Notes: generated by a model not told the origin, from the letters alone. 64,000 bases of DNA from Bradyrhizobium sp. ORS 285 (GCF_900176205.1 NZ_LT859959.1:5043001-5107000), one strand, 5' to 3'; counted from the stretch's first letter, positions 1 through 8,726 are shown. Translations and numbers: made by a program.

Positions 1-645
1 GCCGCCCATCAGTCCCATGTCGTGATAGAGCGGCAACCAGCTGACGAAGACGTCGTCCGTCGTCGCACCGGCGACCGCCTCCATCGCGATCTCGTTGGCC
101 ACCAGGTTTCCGTGGGTGACGCAAACACCTTTCGGCTGCGAGGTCGAGCCGGACGTGTACTGAAGGAATGCGATCGCATCGCCCTTCAGTCGGGACTCGC
201 GCCAGGATGACGCCTGATCCACCGGCACGGCGTCGACGGCAATGACATGGGTAGCGGTCTGGCCGAGAGACGCTGTGATCGTGTCGCGCAGTCCCGTCGC
301 GGTCAAGATGAAGCGAGGCGCCGCGTTGCGGAGAATGCCATCGAGACGATTCGTATAGCGCTCCTTGCCCTCGGGCGGATAGGCCGGCACCGCAATTACG
401 CCGGCATAGAGACACGCATAAAACGCCACTGCGTAGTCGAGGCTGCTCGGCAGCAGGATGACCGCCCGTTCGCCGACGCCGCCGAGCTCCTGCAGTTGCG
501 CGGCAAGGGCGCGAACCCGCTGATCGAGAGCAGCAAAGCTTAGCTCTCCAACGACATCATCGCCTTCGATGAAGCGCAGCGCCAGATGATCGCCTCTGAG
601 GGAGGCGTGCTCACGCAATCGTTCGACGAGAGTTTCTGGGCGCAT
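1..645 (-). CDS. Fatty acyl-AMP ligase (FAAL), C-terminus beyond window
   Basis: This is the first 215 residues of an ANL-superfamily adenylating enzyme; the rest lies left of position 1. The AMP-binding signature FLQYTSGSTSQPKGV sits at about residues 160-174, followed by WLPLYHDMGLMGG. An N-terminal AYPP element at about residue 90 is typical of fatty acyl-AMP ligases, which load a fatty acid onto an acyl carrier protein to start a lipopeptide. It is the last visible gene of a minus-strand operon with mbtH, a thioesterase and a SyrP-like hydroxylase, starting about 55 bases after the hydroxylase stop. It could be the first module of a large NRPS rather than a separate protein. I chose the ATG at 645; the frame stays open slightly upstream without a better start. 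The family call is firm, the acyl substrate unknown. Confidence 0.85.
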   Translation of the reverse strand, partial: MRPETLVERLREHASLRGDHLALRFIEGDDVVGELSFAALDQRVRALAAQLQELGGVGERAVILLPSSLDYAVAFYACLYAGVIAVPAYPPEGKERYTNRLDGILRNAAPRFILTATGLRDTITASLGQTATHVIAVDAVPVDQASSWRESRLKGDAIAFLQYTSGSTSQPKGVCVTHGNLVANEIAMEAVAGATTDDVFVSWLPLYHDMGLMGG

Positions 646-700
646 GTCGTGGATATCCGGTGGCAGCGAGGGCTCGATCAGCAGGCTCGGCGGAGGCGGC

Positions 701-1663
701 TCATTGCAGGCGGTGGGCCTGCGCCATCGCGACGATCACGCGGCGCGGTCCCTTGAACGGTTCGCGCGCGTGCGCCGTCAGCATGTTGTCCAACATCACG
801 ACGTCGCCCGTCTGCCAGGGAAAGATGATCTTGTGCCGGTCGAGCACGCCGCGCACCGCGGCGAGCGTCGCATCCTCGATCGGCGAGCCGTCGCCGTAAT
901 AGGCATTGCGCGGCAGCTCCAAGGGATCACCGACGATGTCGAGCAGGCTGTCGCGCACCTCCGGTGCGAGGCTCGAGACATGGAACAAATGCGCCTGGTT
1001 GAACCACACGACGTCCCCGGTCACGGGATGGACCGCGGTGCCCTGGCAGATCTGCCGGGTGCGCAACTCATCGCCATCCTTCCATTCGCAGGTGATCTCA
1101 TGGGCGGCGCAATAGGCCTCGACCTCCGCCTTCGATTCTGTGCCGAACACCTGCCGCCAGTCGACATCGAGGCCGCTGCCGTAGTTGCGGACATACATGA
1201 CGCCCTTCTCGGCAAACCGGTTTCGGATCGCAGCGGGCATGTCGCGGTAGATCAGCCGGCTGTCGGCGATCGGCGTCTCGCCGCCTTGTTGCGCGGCCTG
1301 CTGGCAGTAGAACCAGATCTTCATCGGCCAGTCGCGCGTATAGGCCTGCTCGTTGTGCAGCGGAATGCTCTGATGCGGCGGATACTCCGTCGAGGTGTAG
1401 ACGCCGGAGCTGACCTGCGTGCGCGGCGTCGAGCCGAACTCATAGGTGAGCAGCGGATCGCCGAAGCTTGCGGCGAAGCTCCTGAAGCCTTCAGCGCCGT
1501 CCAGATGGAAATCACGGAACAGAATCCCGCCGCTCGCATACAGCTGGCGCTGGATCATGTCGCGCAGCTCGCTGACGACATCCGTCAGGGGCTGCTGCTT
1601 GCGGCTGGCCCGCAGAAGGAAAGGAAGCGCCTCCTGATCTATTTTAGGTTGCATCATGAACAT
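701..1663 (-). CDS. TauD/TfdA-family (SyrP-like) Fe(II)/2-oxoglutarate hydroxylase
   Basis: The 320-residue product is a non-haem iron dioxygenase of the TauD/SyrP type. The iron-binding HxE pair is visible in PLHNEQ near residue 123, and the distal His in TAHAREPF near residue 299, followed by the 2-oxoglutarate-binding Arg in GPRRVIVA. SyrP-like enzymes beta-hydroxylate an amino acid, usually aspartate, tethered to an NRPS carrier domain, which makes a bidentate iron-binding group in several siderophores. The start ATG at 1663 has a strong GGGGAGGA ribosome site about 5 bases upstream. It lies between the type II thioesterase and the FAAL in an apparent operon. The aspartate substrate is inferred from the family and context and is not shown by the sequence. 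Confidence 0.85.
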   Translation of the reverse strand: MFMMQPKIDQEALPFLLRASRKQQPLTDVVSELRDMIQRQLYASGGILFRDFHLDGAEGFRSFAASFGDPLLTYEFGSTPRTQVSSGVYTSTEYPPHQSIPLHNEQAYTRDWPMKIWFYCQQAAQQGGETPIADSRLIYRDMPAAIRNRFAEKGVMYVRNYGSGLDVDWRQVFGTESKAEVEAYCAAHEITCEWKDGDELRTRQICQGTAVHPVTGDVVWFNQAHLFHVSSLAPEVRDSLLDIVGDPLELPRNAYYGDGSPIEDATLAAVRGVLDRHKIIFPWQTGDVVMLDNMLTAHAREPFKGPRRVIVAMAQAHRLQ

Positions 1664-1738
1664 GATTCCTCCCCACTTCCTTCCAAATCAGCATCAGCTC
1701 GTCTTCAACAATCCAGTCCAGCCGCTCGCTTGCGAGCC

Positions 1739-2464
1739 TCACCCCACCCCGGCTGCCGCAAGCCGCGGAGATCGCTGCCGCGCCAGCAGCGCGGTGATAC
1801 GGCTCAACAGCTCGGCTTGCTGGGAGTGAATGAAGAAATGGTCGCCGGGCAGCATGTCGAGCCCGAAGCCCGCCGATGTCTCATCGCGCCAAGCCTCGAG
1901 CGCCTCACGGCGCGTCTCGTCGCTGTCGCCGCCGAACACATGGACCGGACAAGACAATGGCGGCCGCTGCCGATGGACGTAGTTGCCGCACATCAGGAAG
2001 TCGGCACGCAGGATCGGGAGCGCGTGACTCATGATCTCCATGCTCTGCAGGGCCTCCTGCGGCGTCCCTTTCAATCTCGTCAGCTCCTCGCGAAGCGCGT
2101 CATCGCCGAGCGGCTCCCGCCAGCGGCTGCCGTCACGCACGGCCGGCGCCTCGGTCCCCGACACCAGCAACATCTCTGGCTGCCCTACCCCGCGCGCGAG
2201 CAACCCGTGCGCAACCTCGAATGCAATCAATCCACCGAGACTATGCCCGAACATCACGTAAGGCGTCGTCCATCGCTCGCCGGCCAGCTCGGCCGCAAGC
2301 TGGTCCGCCAACGCAGCCGGATCCGCCTGCAACGGCTCATCCATCCGCATGCCGCGACCCGGCAGCTCCAGGGGGACGACGTCGATCCATACGGGAAGAA
2401 CTCGTCGCCAGCGCGCATAGATCATTGCGCTGCCTCCCGCGTAGGGCAAACAGATCAGCCGCAT
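1739..2464 (-). CDS. Type II thioesterase (GrsT/RifR-like)
   Basis: This 241-residue alpha/beta hydrolase is of the proof-reading kind that removes misloaded acyl groups from NRPS/PKS carrier proteins. It begins MRLICLPYAGGSA, the usual N-terminus of the family. The nucleophile elbow GHSLGG lies near residue 80, and the catalytic His is in PGDHFFIHS near residue 210. The reading frame is open to 2743, but the ATG at 2464 has a GGGAGG ribosome site and starts exactly at the conserved domain, so I reject the longer form, which would also overlap mbtH. It sits 20 bases downstream of mbtH and 75 bases upstream of the hydroxylase gene, in one operon. Confidence 0.9.
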   Translation of the reverse strand: MRLICLPYAGGSAMIYARWRRVLPVWIDVVPLELPGRGMRMDEPLQADPAALADQLAAELAGERWTTPYVMFGHSLGGLIAFEVAHGLLARGVGQPEMLLVSGTEAPAVRDGSRWREPLGDDALREELTRLKGTPQEALQSMEIMSHALPILRADFLMCGNYVHRQRPPLSCPVHVFGGDSDETRREALEAWRDETSAGFGLDMLPGDHFFIHSQQAELLSRITALLARQRSPRLAAAGVG

Positions 2465-2484
2465 CGCAGCCAGCCTCCCTTGCT

Positions 2485-2721
2485 TCAGGATTGCGCTGCC
2501 GGTGTGCCTTGAGAATTGTCCTGCATGAACTTGCGCAGCGAGAGCGGCCGCATGTCGGTCCAGACCCGCTCGATATGGTCCAGACATTCCTTCTTGCTGC
2601 CGGTCACGCCGACAGCAGTCCAGCCGTTCGGGATGTCCTTGAACGTCGGCCAGATCGAATATTGCTCTTCGTGATTCACGACGACGGTGAAGGTGACGTC
2701 GTCTCTGTCGAAGACCATCAT
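2485..2721 (-). CDS. MbtH-family NRPS chaperone
   Basis: This 78-residue protein shows the MbtH family pattern: an N-terminal [11 protein letters not shown] segment, then GW and the [15 protein letters not shown] region. MbtH-like proteins bind NRPS adenylation domains and are needed for their folding or activity. It is the first gene of the siderophore-type operon, whose order is mbtH, thioesterase, hydroxylase, FAAL. There are about 340 bases between it and the upstream TonB receptor gene. A TGA-N9-TCA element lies 53-67 bases upstream and may be an iron-responsive operator. Confidence 0.93.
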   Translation of the reverse strand: MMVFDRDDVTFTVVVNHEEQYSIWPTFKDIPNGWTAVGVTGSKKECLDHIERVWTDMRPLSLRKFMQDNSQGTPAAQS

Positions 2722-2773
2722 GTCCGGCTACTCCTACTAACAAGCGATGGCGATGAACCAGGGGTAATGCAGT

Positions 2774-2788
2774 TGAGAATGACAGTCA
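2774..2788 (-). promoter_or_regulatory. IRO-like TGA-N9-TCA element upstream of mbtH
   Basis: The sequence TTGA-GAATGACAG-TCAA at 2773-2789 fits the TGA-N9-TCA spacing of the RirA iron-responsive operator of rhizobia, and also resembles half of a Fur box. It is placed where an operator for the iron-acquisition operon would be. Bradyrhizobium mostly uses Irr/Fur rather than RirA, and such a short pattern also occurs by chance, so this is only a candidate. Confidence 0.3.
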
Positions 2789-3007
2789 AAAGGATACCGC
2801 CACTCCAACTTTTTAATCTCTCCAAGGTGACGTCTTCGCGACGACTCAACATCAGGGTGCAAGCGCATTCGGCGAGTGAGCAGGCATATCAATGACGGTT
2901 CGAACGACCATCACGCATCTTGCGTCAGCCCGATCGTGCGCATGAACTATAATTTTAACGAGTCGCTTTAGCGCTAATTGAGACGAACTAATCGCTCTGA
3001 AATCATT

Positions 3008-3035
3008 GGCCGCCGCGCATCTTCCCGCGGCGGCC
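3008..3035 (-). terminator. Hairpin terminator after the TonB receptor gene
   Basis: Perfect 10-bp arms (GGCCGCCGCG and CGCGGCGGCC) enclose an 8-base loop. The hairpin lies 27 bases past the receptor stop codon. The following T-run on the minus strand is weak (AATGATTT), so it may work partly through a stable stem. Confidence 0.55.
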
Positions 3036-3061
3036 TCATGGTTGGATTTCTGTCTGTCGCG

Positions 3062-5392
3062 TCAGAAGTTGAACGTTGTCGACACCAGATAGGTGCGCGG
3101 TGCTCCAAGCGTGATCACGCCGCTATAGGCGGATGCCCAATAGGCCTTGTTGAACACGTTCTCGACGCTGGCACGAACGACGATCGGCTTTCCATTCCAG
3201 GGAGACTTGAAGGTGTAGCGCGCGCCGAGATCGACGCGAGTCCAGTCCGGCAACGAAATGGTGTTCGTGGCATTCACGTATTGTGCCCCGGTATAGACGA
3301 AGCGTCCGGTCAGGGTCAGATCCCGCATGAAGGACGTATCCCACTCGGCACCGAGACTGACGGTGAGCTCCGGCACGCCGACCGCACGCTTGCCGTCAGT
3401 TGCTCCGCCTTGGGTCTGCTCCTGCACGCCGTGCGTATAGGCGACACCACCCAGCAGCCGCAGCGACGGCATGACCTCGCCGAACACGTTGAACTCGGCG
3501 CCGGTGTTGCGCTGCAAGCCGTTGAGCACCTGAGTTGCCTGCGTCGCGCCAGCCGCGGTCACGCTGATGACGCTCGGCCGCGTGATATCGAAGGCGCTGA
3601 CGGTCGTCGTGATGCGGCCGAAATCGACCTTGACACCGGCCTCGACCTGCTTGGTCTGGCCAGGCGGGAACACTGTGCCGACATTCGTGAAATTGCCGGT
3701 CACGACGACCGGCGTCTGCAGGCCCTCGATGTAGTTGGCGTAGAGCGAGACATGCTCGACCGGCTTGATCACGAGCGCATAGGCCGGCGTCCACACCGAG
3801 GTGTCGGCAAACGGCCGGCTCGCGCCGTTGGGGAGAAAATTCGCGACTTCCGTGCCTGCCGTTTGCCGTCGAGCGCCGACCGTCAGCTGAATCCGCTTGT
3901 TGAGAATGGACATCGTGTCTGAGACACCCACGCTCCACAGATTGGCCCCGACCTGCTGATTAGCCGCCAGATTGGGAGAGAATCCGGTCAACGGGATGTT
4001 GCTCGGATCGGCATAGAGGTTCCACGACGTTGCCGGTATGGTCGCGGCCGTGACGACGCGCTGCGTATAGGTGCGGTCGGTGACGGAATAGCCGACATTG
4101 AGGGCATGGTTGATCGGCCCGGTGTCGGCCGTCAGGCGCAGCCCGGCTTCGCCGGCAAATGTCTGGTAGGTCTCGCTTCCCGTCAATGGAAGACCGCTCA
4201 GGGCGCCCGTGTTCGTAATCACCGGCGACGGATAGCGGTAGTTGATGTTGCTGTCGTGATACCCGAAGCCCGCATAGGCCGTGATGCGATCATTCAGATC
4301 GACCTCGCCCTTCACCGTGGAGAAGAAATCGGTCGGGGCATAGTACGCCCACGGCACCTGGAAGTTGGTGCCGGCCGACGGCGGCGCCGGAATGCTGGTC
4401 GTCGTCGCGCCGACGGTGAAGAACCGCAGCGGCGGATTCAGCTGATCGGCCTGATAGCCGACATCCGCGTCGATCCGCACGTTCTCGCCGTGATAGTCGA
4501 CGGCGAGATGGGCGTTGCCGAACTCGTCCTTCTGACGGTCCCACGGCGTGTTGCCGTTCACATAGGTGCTGTTGAGCCGGACGCCCCATTCCTTGTGCTC
4601 GCCATACCGGCGACTGACGTCGACCTGCTCGCCGAATTGCGACTTCGAGGCGTAAGTCGTGGTCAACTGCGTGATGTCAGCATCGGGCGCATGCTTCGTC
4701 ACCAGATTGACGCTGCCGCCGACGGCGCCGCCGCTCGATGCGCCGGTGCCGCCGACGGTCATGCCGTTGAGCAGAGCCGCTGGTCCCTTCAGCAGCTCGA
4801 CGCGCTCGATGAAGTTGGCGCCCGTCGAGTAGTACGGCGCGATTCCGGCCAGGCCGTTCAAGGCGTAGTCGCCGCTGTCGTAGTAGAAGCCGCGGATGAA
4901 CAGGCTGTCGGCGCCGCCTCCCGCCGCCTGGATCGTTCGCACCGAGGGATCGTTGACCAGCACGTCGCGGATGGTGCGGGCCTGCTGGTTCTGGATCAGT
5001 TGCGAGGTGAAGCTCGTCTGGTTGAACGGCGTGTCCATCACACCGCGATTGCCGAGCAGGCCGAGGCCGCCGCCGGTTGCGACCTGGCCGCCGGCATAGG
5101 GCGACGGCGGGGCACCGATGGTGCCAGTGGAGGGCGTCACGTAGGGCACGGGAGCCCTGGGAGGCAGGTTGCGGGTGGCAACACGGCGTTGCACGTTCCG
5201 CGTCGTCGTGGCCTGGCTTCGCTGCGTGGCCTGCCGGGTCTTGGGCTTGGGTGCATCGACGGTCACGTCGGGAAGTTTCGTCTGGGCGGATGCCTGCTGA
5301 ATACCCCCGATCCCCAGAGTGAGCGCCAATGAGCTCACGAGCCCCCACGACATCGTCAACCTGACGTCTTTATCCTTCGCACGACAAACCAT
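3062..5392 (-). CDS. TonB-dependent siderophore receptor
   Basis: This is a 776-residue outer-membrane receptor that imports ferric siderophores using TonB energy. A signal peptide occupies about residues 1-36 (SSLALTLGIGG, then QQASA). A TonB-box-like LPDVTVDAP follows, then a proline/arginine-rich linker, a plug domain at about residues 120-250 (including LFIRGFYYDSGDYALNG and RVELLKGPAALLNG), and a beta-barrel ending in TYLVSTTFNF with the typical C-terminal Phe. The ATG at 5392 is preferred over upstream alternatives (to 5446) because it places the signal peptide at the N-terminus. The neighbouring NRPS-type operon on one side and the PepSY membrane gene on the other suggest it takes up the siderophore made by that cluster. 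Confidence 0.93.
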   Translation of the reverse strand: MVCRAKDKDVRLTMSWGLVSSLALTLGIGGIQQASAQTKLPDVTVDAPKPKTRQATQRSQATTTRNVQRRVATRNLPPRAPVPYVTPSTGTIGAPPSPYAGGQVATGGGLGLLGNRGVMDTPFNQTSFTSQLIQNQQARTIRDVLVNDPSVRTIQAAGGGADSLFIRGFYYDSGDYALNGLAGIAPYYSTGANFIERVELLKGPAALLNGMTVGGTGASSGGAVGGSVNLVTKHAPDADITQLTTTYASKSQFGEQVDVSRRYGEHKEWGVRLNSTYVNGNTPWDRQKDEFGNAHLAVDYHGENVRIDADVGYQADQLNPPLRFFTVGATTTSIPAPPSAGTNFQVPWAYYAPTDFFSTVKGEVDLNDRITAYAGFGYHDSNINYRYPSPVITNTGALSGLPLTGSETYQTFAGEAGLRLTADTGPINHALNVGYSVTDRTYTQRVVTAATIPATSWNLYADPSNIPLTGFSPNLAANQQVGANLWSVGVSDTMSILNKRIQLTVGARRQTAGTEVANFLPNGASRPFADTSVWTPAYALVIKPVEHVSLYANYIEGLQTPVVVTGNFTNVGTVFPPGQTKQVEAGVKVDFGRITTTVSAFDITRPSVISVTAAGATQATQVLNGLQRNTGAEFNVFGEVMPSLRLLGGVAYTHGVQEQTQGGATDGKRAVGVPELTVSLGAEWDTSFMRDLTLTGRFVYTGAQYVNATNTISLPDWTRVDLGARYTFKSPWNGKPIVVRASVENVFNKAYWASAYSGVITLGAPRTYLVSTTFNF

Positions 5393-5410
5393 TCCGACAC
5401 CCCAATCATT

Positions 5411-5426
5411 CCAAGTTCCAACTTGG
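5411..5426. promoter_or_regulatory. 16-bp perfect palindrome upstream of the receptor start
   Basis: The sequence CCAAGTT-cc-AACTTGG is a perfect inverted repeat with 7-bp arms, lying 19-34 bases upstream of the receptor start codon. The position suits a repressor site or a control element over the ribosome-binding region. I do not recognise it as a known Fur, Irr or RirA consensus. Confidence 0.35.
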
Positions 5427-5446
5427 TTCGTCGGCGCTCCTAACAC

Positions 5447-6006
5447 ACAGGTATTTGAGGATGGCGTCCTGCCACGTAGAACTGGTCTAACGAGCGACAG
5501 GACTGCGCGCGATTGCGATTCAAGGGATTGTCGTTACAGCGGGATTTTCTTCGCTGATGCTTCTTCGAAGACTTCCAAAGAAGCGCAGGATGAGACGACA
5601 GCGACGCAGAACTGCGCGGTCGACTCGACGGGAATGAGATCTGATCGTTCAACTCCCGGTCAGGCCTGACCTTCTTGAACAATTTTAACTCATCAGTCTA
5701 CAAATTTTTGCTGTGATGTTGCTGCACGCCCGCCGCAGACGGGACGAACCACGTCCTCTCATGTGACGATAGGCGTCAGTTCATGTCTGATTGTAGAACG
5801 CGCTGCTCGCCTCCGCGGCTCTTGGACGAGCAGCGCAGTGACGGAGTGAGGATCAATGACTCCAGATAGACGCACGCCATTCAACGTCATGCGTTCGTAT
5901 GGCGCGGGGCGTCGCACATGTGCGAGTGAACGGCATGACCTCGGATCCGGGTCAGCACCATTTTCGATAACGATGTGCTCGGCTTGGATGCGAGACGCGC
6001 GATCAC
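5447..6006. other. Intergenic region, promoter of the receptor gene
   Basis: This stretch of about 560 bases separates the receptor gene from the two-TM gene. It is AT-richer between about 5670 and 5720 and probably carries the receptor promoter. I see no convincing gene or RNA in it. Confidence 0.4.
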
Positions 6007-6267
6007 TCAGAAAGCCGCGTCGCTCGGGTGGGCCTGACGGCCATCATCGACAGCCTTTCCCCGCCGATTCCACCGCGTGCCATAGATCAACGACAGCAGC
6101 ACCGGCACCGACAGTCCGAGCCAGCAGAGGCCATCCCACAGGCCTTCGCCAAACAGCCCGAAGGCGAGCCCGGCTGCGGCGACGAGGCCGATCAGCAGCG
6201 GGGCGCGGAACACCTGCCAGGTCGAGAGTTGCGGCAGCCGCGCCGCCGATGTCGCAGACGAGCTCAT
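6007..6267 (-). CDS. Small two-TM protein coupled to the PepSY gene
   Basis: The 86-residue product has two hydrophobic segments (LLIGLVAAAGLAFGLFG and LCWLGLSVPVLLSLIYG) and a basic, hydrophilic C-terminus. Its ATG overlaps the stop of the upstream PepSY gene by four bases (ATGA at 6264-6267), so the two are translationally coupled. Small membrane proteins commonly accompany PepSY proteins in siderophore-uptake operons, but I cannot assign this one to a named family. The frame extends to 6570, but that extension lies inside the PepSY gene. Confidence 0.7.
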   Translation of the reverse strand: MSSSATSAARLPQLSTWQVFRAPLLIGLVAAAGLAFGLFGEGLWDGLCWLGLSVPVLLSLIYGTRWNRRGKAVDDGRQAHPSDAAF

Positions 6268-7394
6268 GACGACACCACGGCGGCTGCCGCCTGTGCGGGG
6301 ACGCTGGACGTCCTGCGCCTGCTGCCCCATCGCTTGGCCACCCAGAGATACAGGCCGCTGCACAGCACGATGATGGTGATGATGTCGAGCAGAGCCCAGA
6401 TGATCTTCAACGGCAGCCCACCATAGTCGCCGAAATGCAGCGGCCGCGACACTTGCAGCGCGCGCAGATACCAGGCCAATGCCGGCGCGACCATCTTCGT
6501 GCTGTCCAGCGCATCGACCAGCACGGGCGAGAACATGCGCGCGGTGAACGGCGTCTTGCCCTTGGTCCACACGATGAGGTGTTGCGGGCTGCCGAACCGC
6601 GACGTGGTCGGCATGGTCACCGATGCCACCTGCCGATCGGGATGAGCCGTGCGCACGGCGTCGACCGCGGCCTCCACCGACGTCGCTTCGGCAAGCGGCT
6701 CGCCCTGATAGGGCGCGAGCAGCGCCGGCATCGTCTGCGCGCGCCAGAGATCGGACAGCGGCACGGCGAGCGTGTTGATGGTGCCGGTGATCCCCACCGC
6801 GAGCGTCCAGCTCACCGTGACGATGCCGAGCAGATTATGCAGGTCGAGCCATTTGAGACGCGCCGAGCGATCCCTCACCGTGCCGAACTGCAGCCGCCGC
6901 ATGAACGGCCAGTAGACCACGACGCCGGATACGATCGATGCCGCGAAGACGAGCCCCATCAGACCGAGGAAGAGTTCGCCGGCCAGACCGGTGAACATGT
7001 CGCGGTGAATGCGCAGGATGACGTCCATCACGTCTTGATGCGGCGCCTCCTCGCCCAGCACAGCGGCGGTGCGGGCGTCGACCGTCACGCGATGCAGCTG
7101 TCCCGGCACCGGGATTGCGGTCGGCGACAGCGCGACGACCACGAGCGGCTCAGCCGTCTTCAGGGACACGAACAGCACGTGCTGCTCCGGTAGCTGCTGC
7201 CTGGCCGCGGCGATCAGGCGATCGAGCGGCAGAAGGGGCGTATCCGCCGGCATCGTAGGCGCTGCGATCTCGTCCTCGAGAAGATGATTGATCTCGTCAT
7301 GGAAGATCAGCGGCAGTCCCGTCAGACACAGCATCAGCAGGAAGACCATGCTGATCAGCGATGTCCATGTGTGTACCTGAACCCAAACCCGCAT
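6264..7394 (-). CDS. PepSY-associated TM protein, likely ferric-siderophore reductase
   Basis: This 376-residue inner-membrane protein has four TM helices: TWTSLISMVFLLMLCLTG near the N-terminus, LGLMGLVFAASIVSGVVVYW near residue 150, LGIVTVSWTLAVGITG near residue 195, and DIITIIVLCSGLYLWV near residue 350. Periplasmic loops of PepSY type and conserved His residues (VQVHTW, IFHDE, DLHNLLG) are present. Such proteins often sit beside TonB receptors, and characterised members (FoxB/FsrB types) reduce iron from siderophores at the inner membrane. The ATG at 7394 is chosen; a GTG at 7409 is an alternative. It is transcribed with the small two-TM gene and lies behind the receptor region. Confidence 0.82.
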   Translation of the reverse strand: MRVWVQVHTWTSLISMVFLLMLCLTGLPLIFHDEINHLLEDEIAAPTMPADTPLLPLDRLIAAARQQLPEQHVLFVSLKTAEPLVVVALSPTAIPVPGQLHRVTVDARTAAVLGEEAPHQDVMDVILRIHRDMFTGLAGELFLGLMGLVFAASIVSGVVVYWPFMRRLQFGTVRDRSARLKWLDLHNLLGIVTVSWTLAVGITGTINTLAVPLSDLWRAQTMPALLAPYQGEPLAEATSVEAAVDAVRTAHPDRQVASVTMPTTSRFGSPQHLIVWTKGKTPFTARMFSPVLVDALDSTKMVAPALAWYLRALQVSRPLHFGDYGGLPLKIIWALLDIITIIVLCSGLYLWVAKRWGSRRRTSSVPAQAAAAVVSS

Positions 7395-7409
7395 TGCGCT
7401 CGAACCCAC

Positions 7410-8088
7410 CTTGCGTCATCACCTGCCGAAGCGCGCCCCGCCGCGCGCCAGATCGTTTGCGTTCAATATCACCGAAGGCCTCAGCCAAGATCTCAGCCGC
7501 GAGCGGATGCCGACCTCGCAATTGAAACGCGACAAATCCAGAAACGATCAAGCCACGATCGCAGGGTGCACGATAGCAGCGGAAAAAAGGACGTTGTCCT
7601 GGCGGATCAGAACCGGTCCGGACGTTGCAACGGCAAGACTTCTGAACACTCAGATCAATCGTGATCCGGCATCTTGCGGATCATGTCGCGCCGATCAAAT
7701 GATTTCAGCGTTGCCTCCGCTGGAATCCCTTTAAGGTAGAGCACCAATTGTGGCTTGCTCGCTCCAGAGCTATGCGTGAGCTGAGCGCTGCGATGGTCGC
7801 ACCGAGGCGACATTCAGGCTGTCGGCGCGATGCGCGAATGAGGCTGTGACGAAAGCAGGGCCGGCCACATGCGCGAGCTCTGAGAGCTGGACGAAGCGCC
7901 CTCCTCGCGGCCTCGGCCTTGATGCTGCCCGACGCTCCCATCGAATGCAGCGGACGGTGCCGTGCGTCTCGCGGCCAACGCCAACAGAGCCGTCTCATCG
8001 GTCCGAGCTCATTCGGACAGGAACCCTTCCCTGCGGCGGCTGTTGCGGTCCCAGACGTCCGGCAGCTCATTCTCCAAGGGAGACTTTC
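7410..8088. other. Intergenic region without a supported gene
   Basis: This is about 680 bases between the divergent PepSY gene and a small plus-strand gene. Several open frames cross it, but none has a good start or a recognisable product. A GGAAC-N16-TGTT pattern at 8020-8044 is one base from an EcfG promoter and points at the gene starting at 8089. Confidence 0.35.
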
Positions 8089-8310
8089 ATGGCAGTCCAG
8101 ATCGTGATGGATCGAACAGGCGACAGCCGCTACCCGTTCGATCCGGCGAGCGCGGCGCAGGTGGCGGAGGCCGAGCGGCGCTTCCGGCAGTTGACCGGGC
8201 GCGGCTTCACGGCGACCGCCCGCGTCGCGCCGGGGCGCGTGGAGATCATCCGCTCATTCGACCCGCAGGTCGAGGAATGCGTGTTCTTCCCGCGGCTGGT
8301 CGGCGGCTAA
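8089..8310 (+). CDS. Conserved small hypothetical protein
   Basis: This 73-residue protein starts at an ATG with a good AAGGGAG ribosome site a few bases upstream. It reads as a compact, charged, soluble domain: a helix-like AEAERRFRQLTGRG segment, then strand-like segments (FTATARVAPG and VEIIRSFDP) and FFPRLVGG at the end. I do not recognise a family. It lies 11 bases upstream of the next gene, so the two are probably co-transcribed. Confidence 0.65.
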   Translation: MAVQIVMDRTGDSRYPFDPASAAQVAEAERRFRQLTGRGFTATARVAPGRVEIIRSFDPQVEECVFFPRLVGG

Positions 8311-8321
8311 TAGAACCGGTC

Positions 8322-8726
8322 ATGTTCGGCGTCGTCAGATCGCAGTGGCGGGTCTTGCTGCGCCGGCGGGCAGCGCGGCTCTTGGTCTGCCAGCACCGGG
8401 TTCACCGTACGCCGGCCGGCCGCGCGCGGCGTCTGTTGCAGCAATGGCTGACGCCGGCGCAATGGAAGCAGTTTTCCGCGCGCGGCTATTTCGACGTGAC
8501 AGGCTCCCATAGCGGCCGTCGCTACCGGATCTTCAACGGCACGGCGATGAATGTCTGCCTGCTCGACGACCGCGGCCGCGTCCGCCGCGGCATCTGCTTC
8601 GTGCCCGTCGGCGACCTGCCGGCCGGAGACGTCATGCTGGCGCAGAAGCTGGCGCTGGAGCTCTGCGAGGACAGCGCGATCCTGGTCGCGCGGGAGTTCA
8701 TCCCGCGCGGACAGTATTGGAGCTGA
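8322..8726 (+). CDS. Hypothetical protein
   Basis: The 134-residue product has an Arg-rich N-terminus, then LTPAQWKQFSARGYFDVTG and GRRYRI followed by a strand-rich C-terminal half ending FIPRGQYWS. The segment GDVMLAQKLALELCED is helical. I recall similar uncharacterised proteins in rhizobia, but with no known function. The ATG at 8322 follows the upstream small gene closely; the frame is open further upstream, but that part overlaps the neighbour. Confidence 0.65.
   Translation: MFGVVRSQWRVLLRRRAARLLVCQHRVHRTPAGRARRLLQQWLTPAQWKQFSARGYFDVTGSHSGRRYRIFNGTAMNVCLLDDRGRVRRGICFVPVGDLPAGDVMLAQKLALELCEDSAILVAREFIPRGQYWS

Noticed and set aside
644..2512. A long plus-strand open frame over the siderophore operon
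   Set aside because: It runs antisense to three clear minus-strand genes with recognised motifs, so it is a reading-frame shadow of high-GC DNA.
8020..8044. GGAAC-N16-TGTT upstream of the gene at 8089
   Set aside because: The -10 element deviates from CGTT, so I do not call it an EcfG promoter, though the placement is right.
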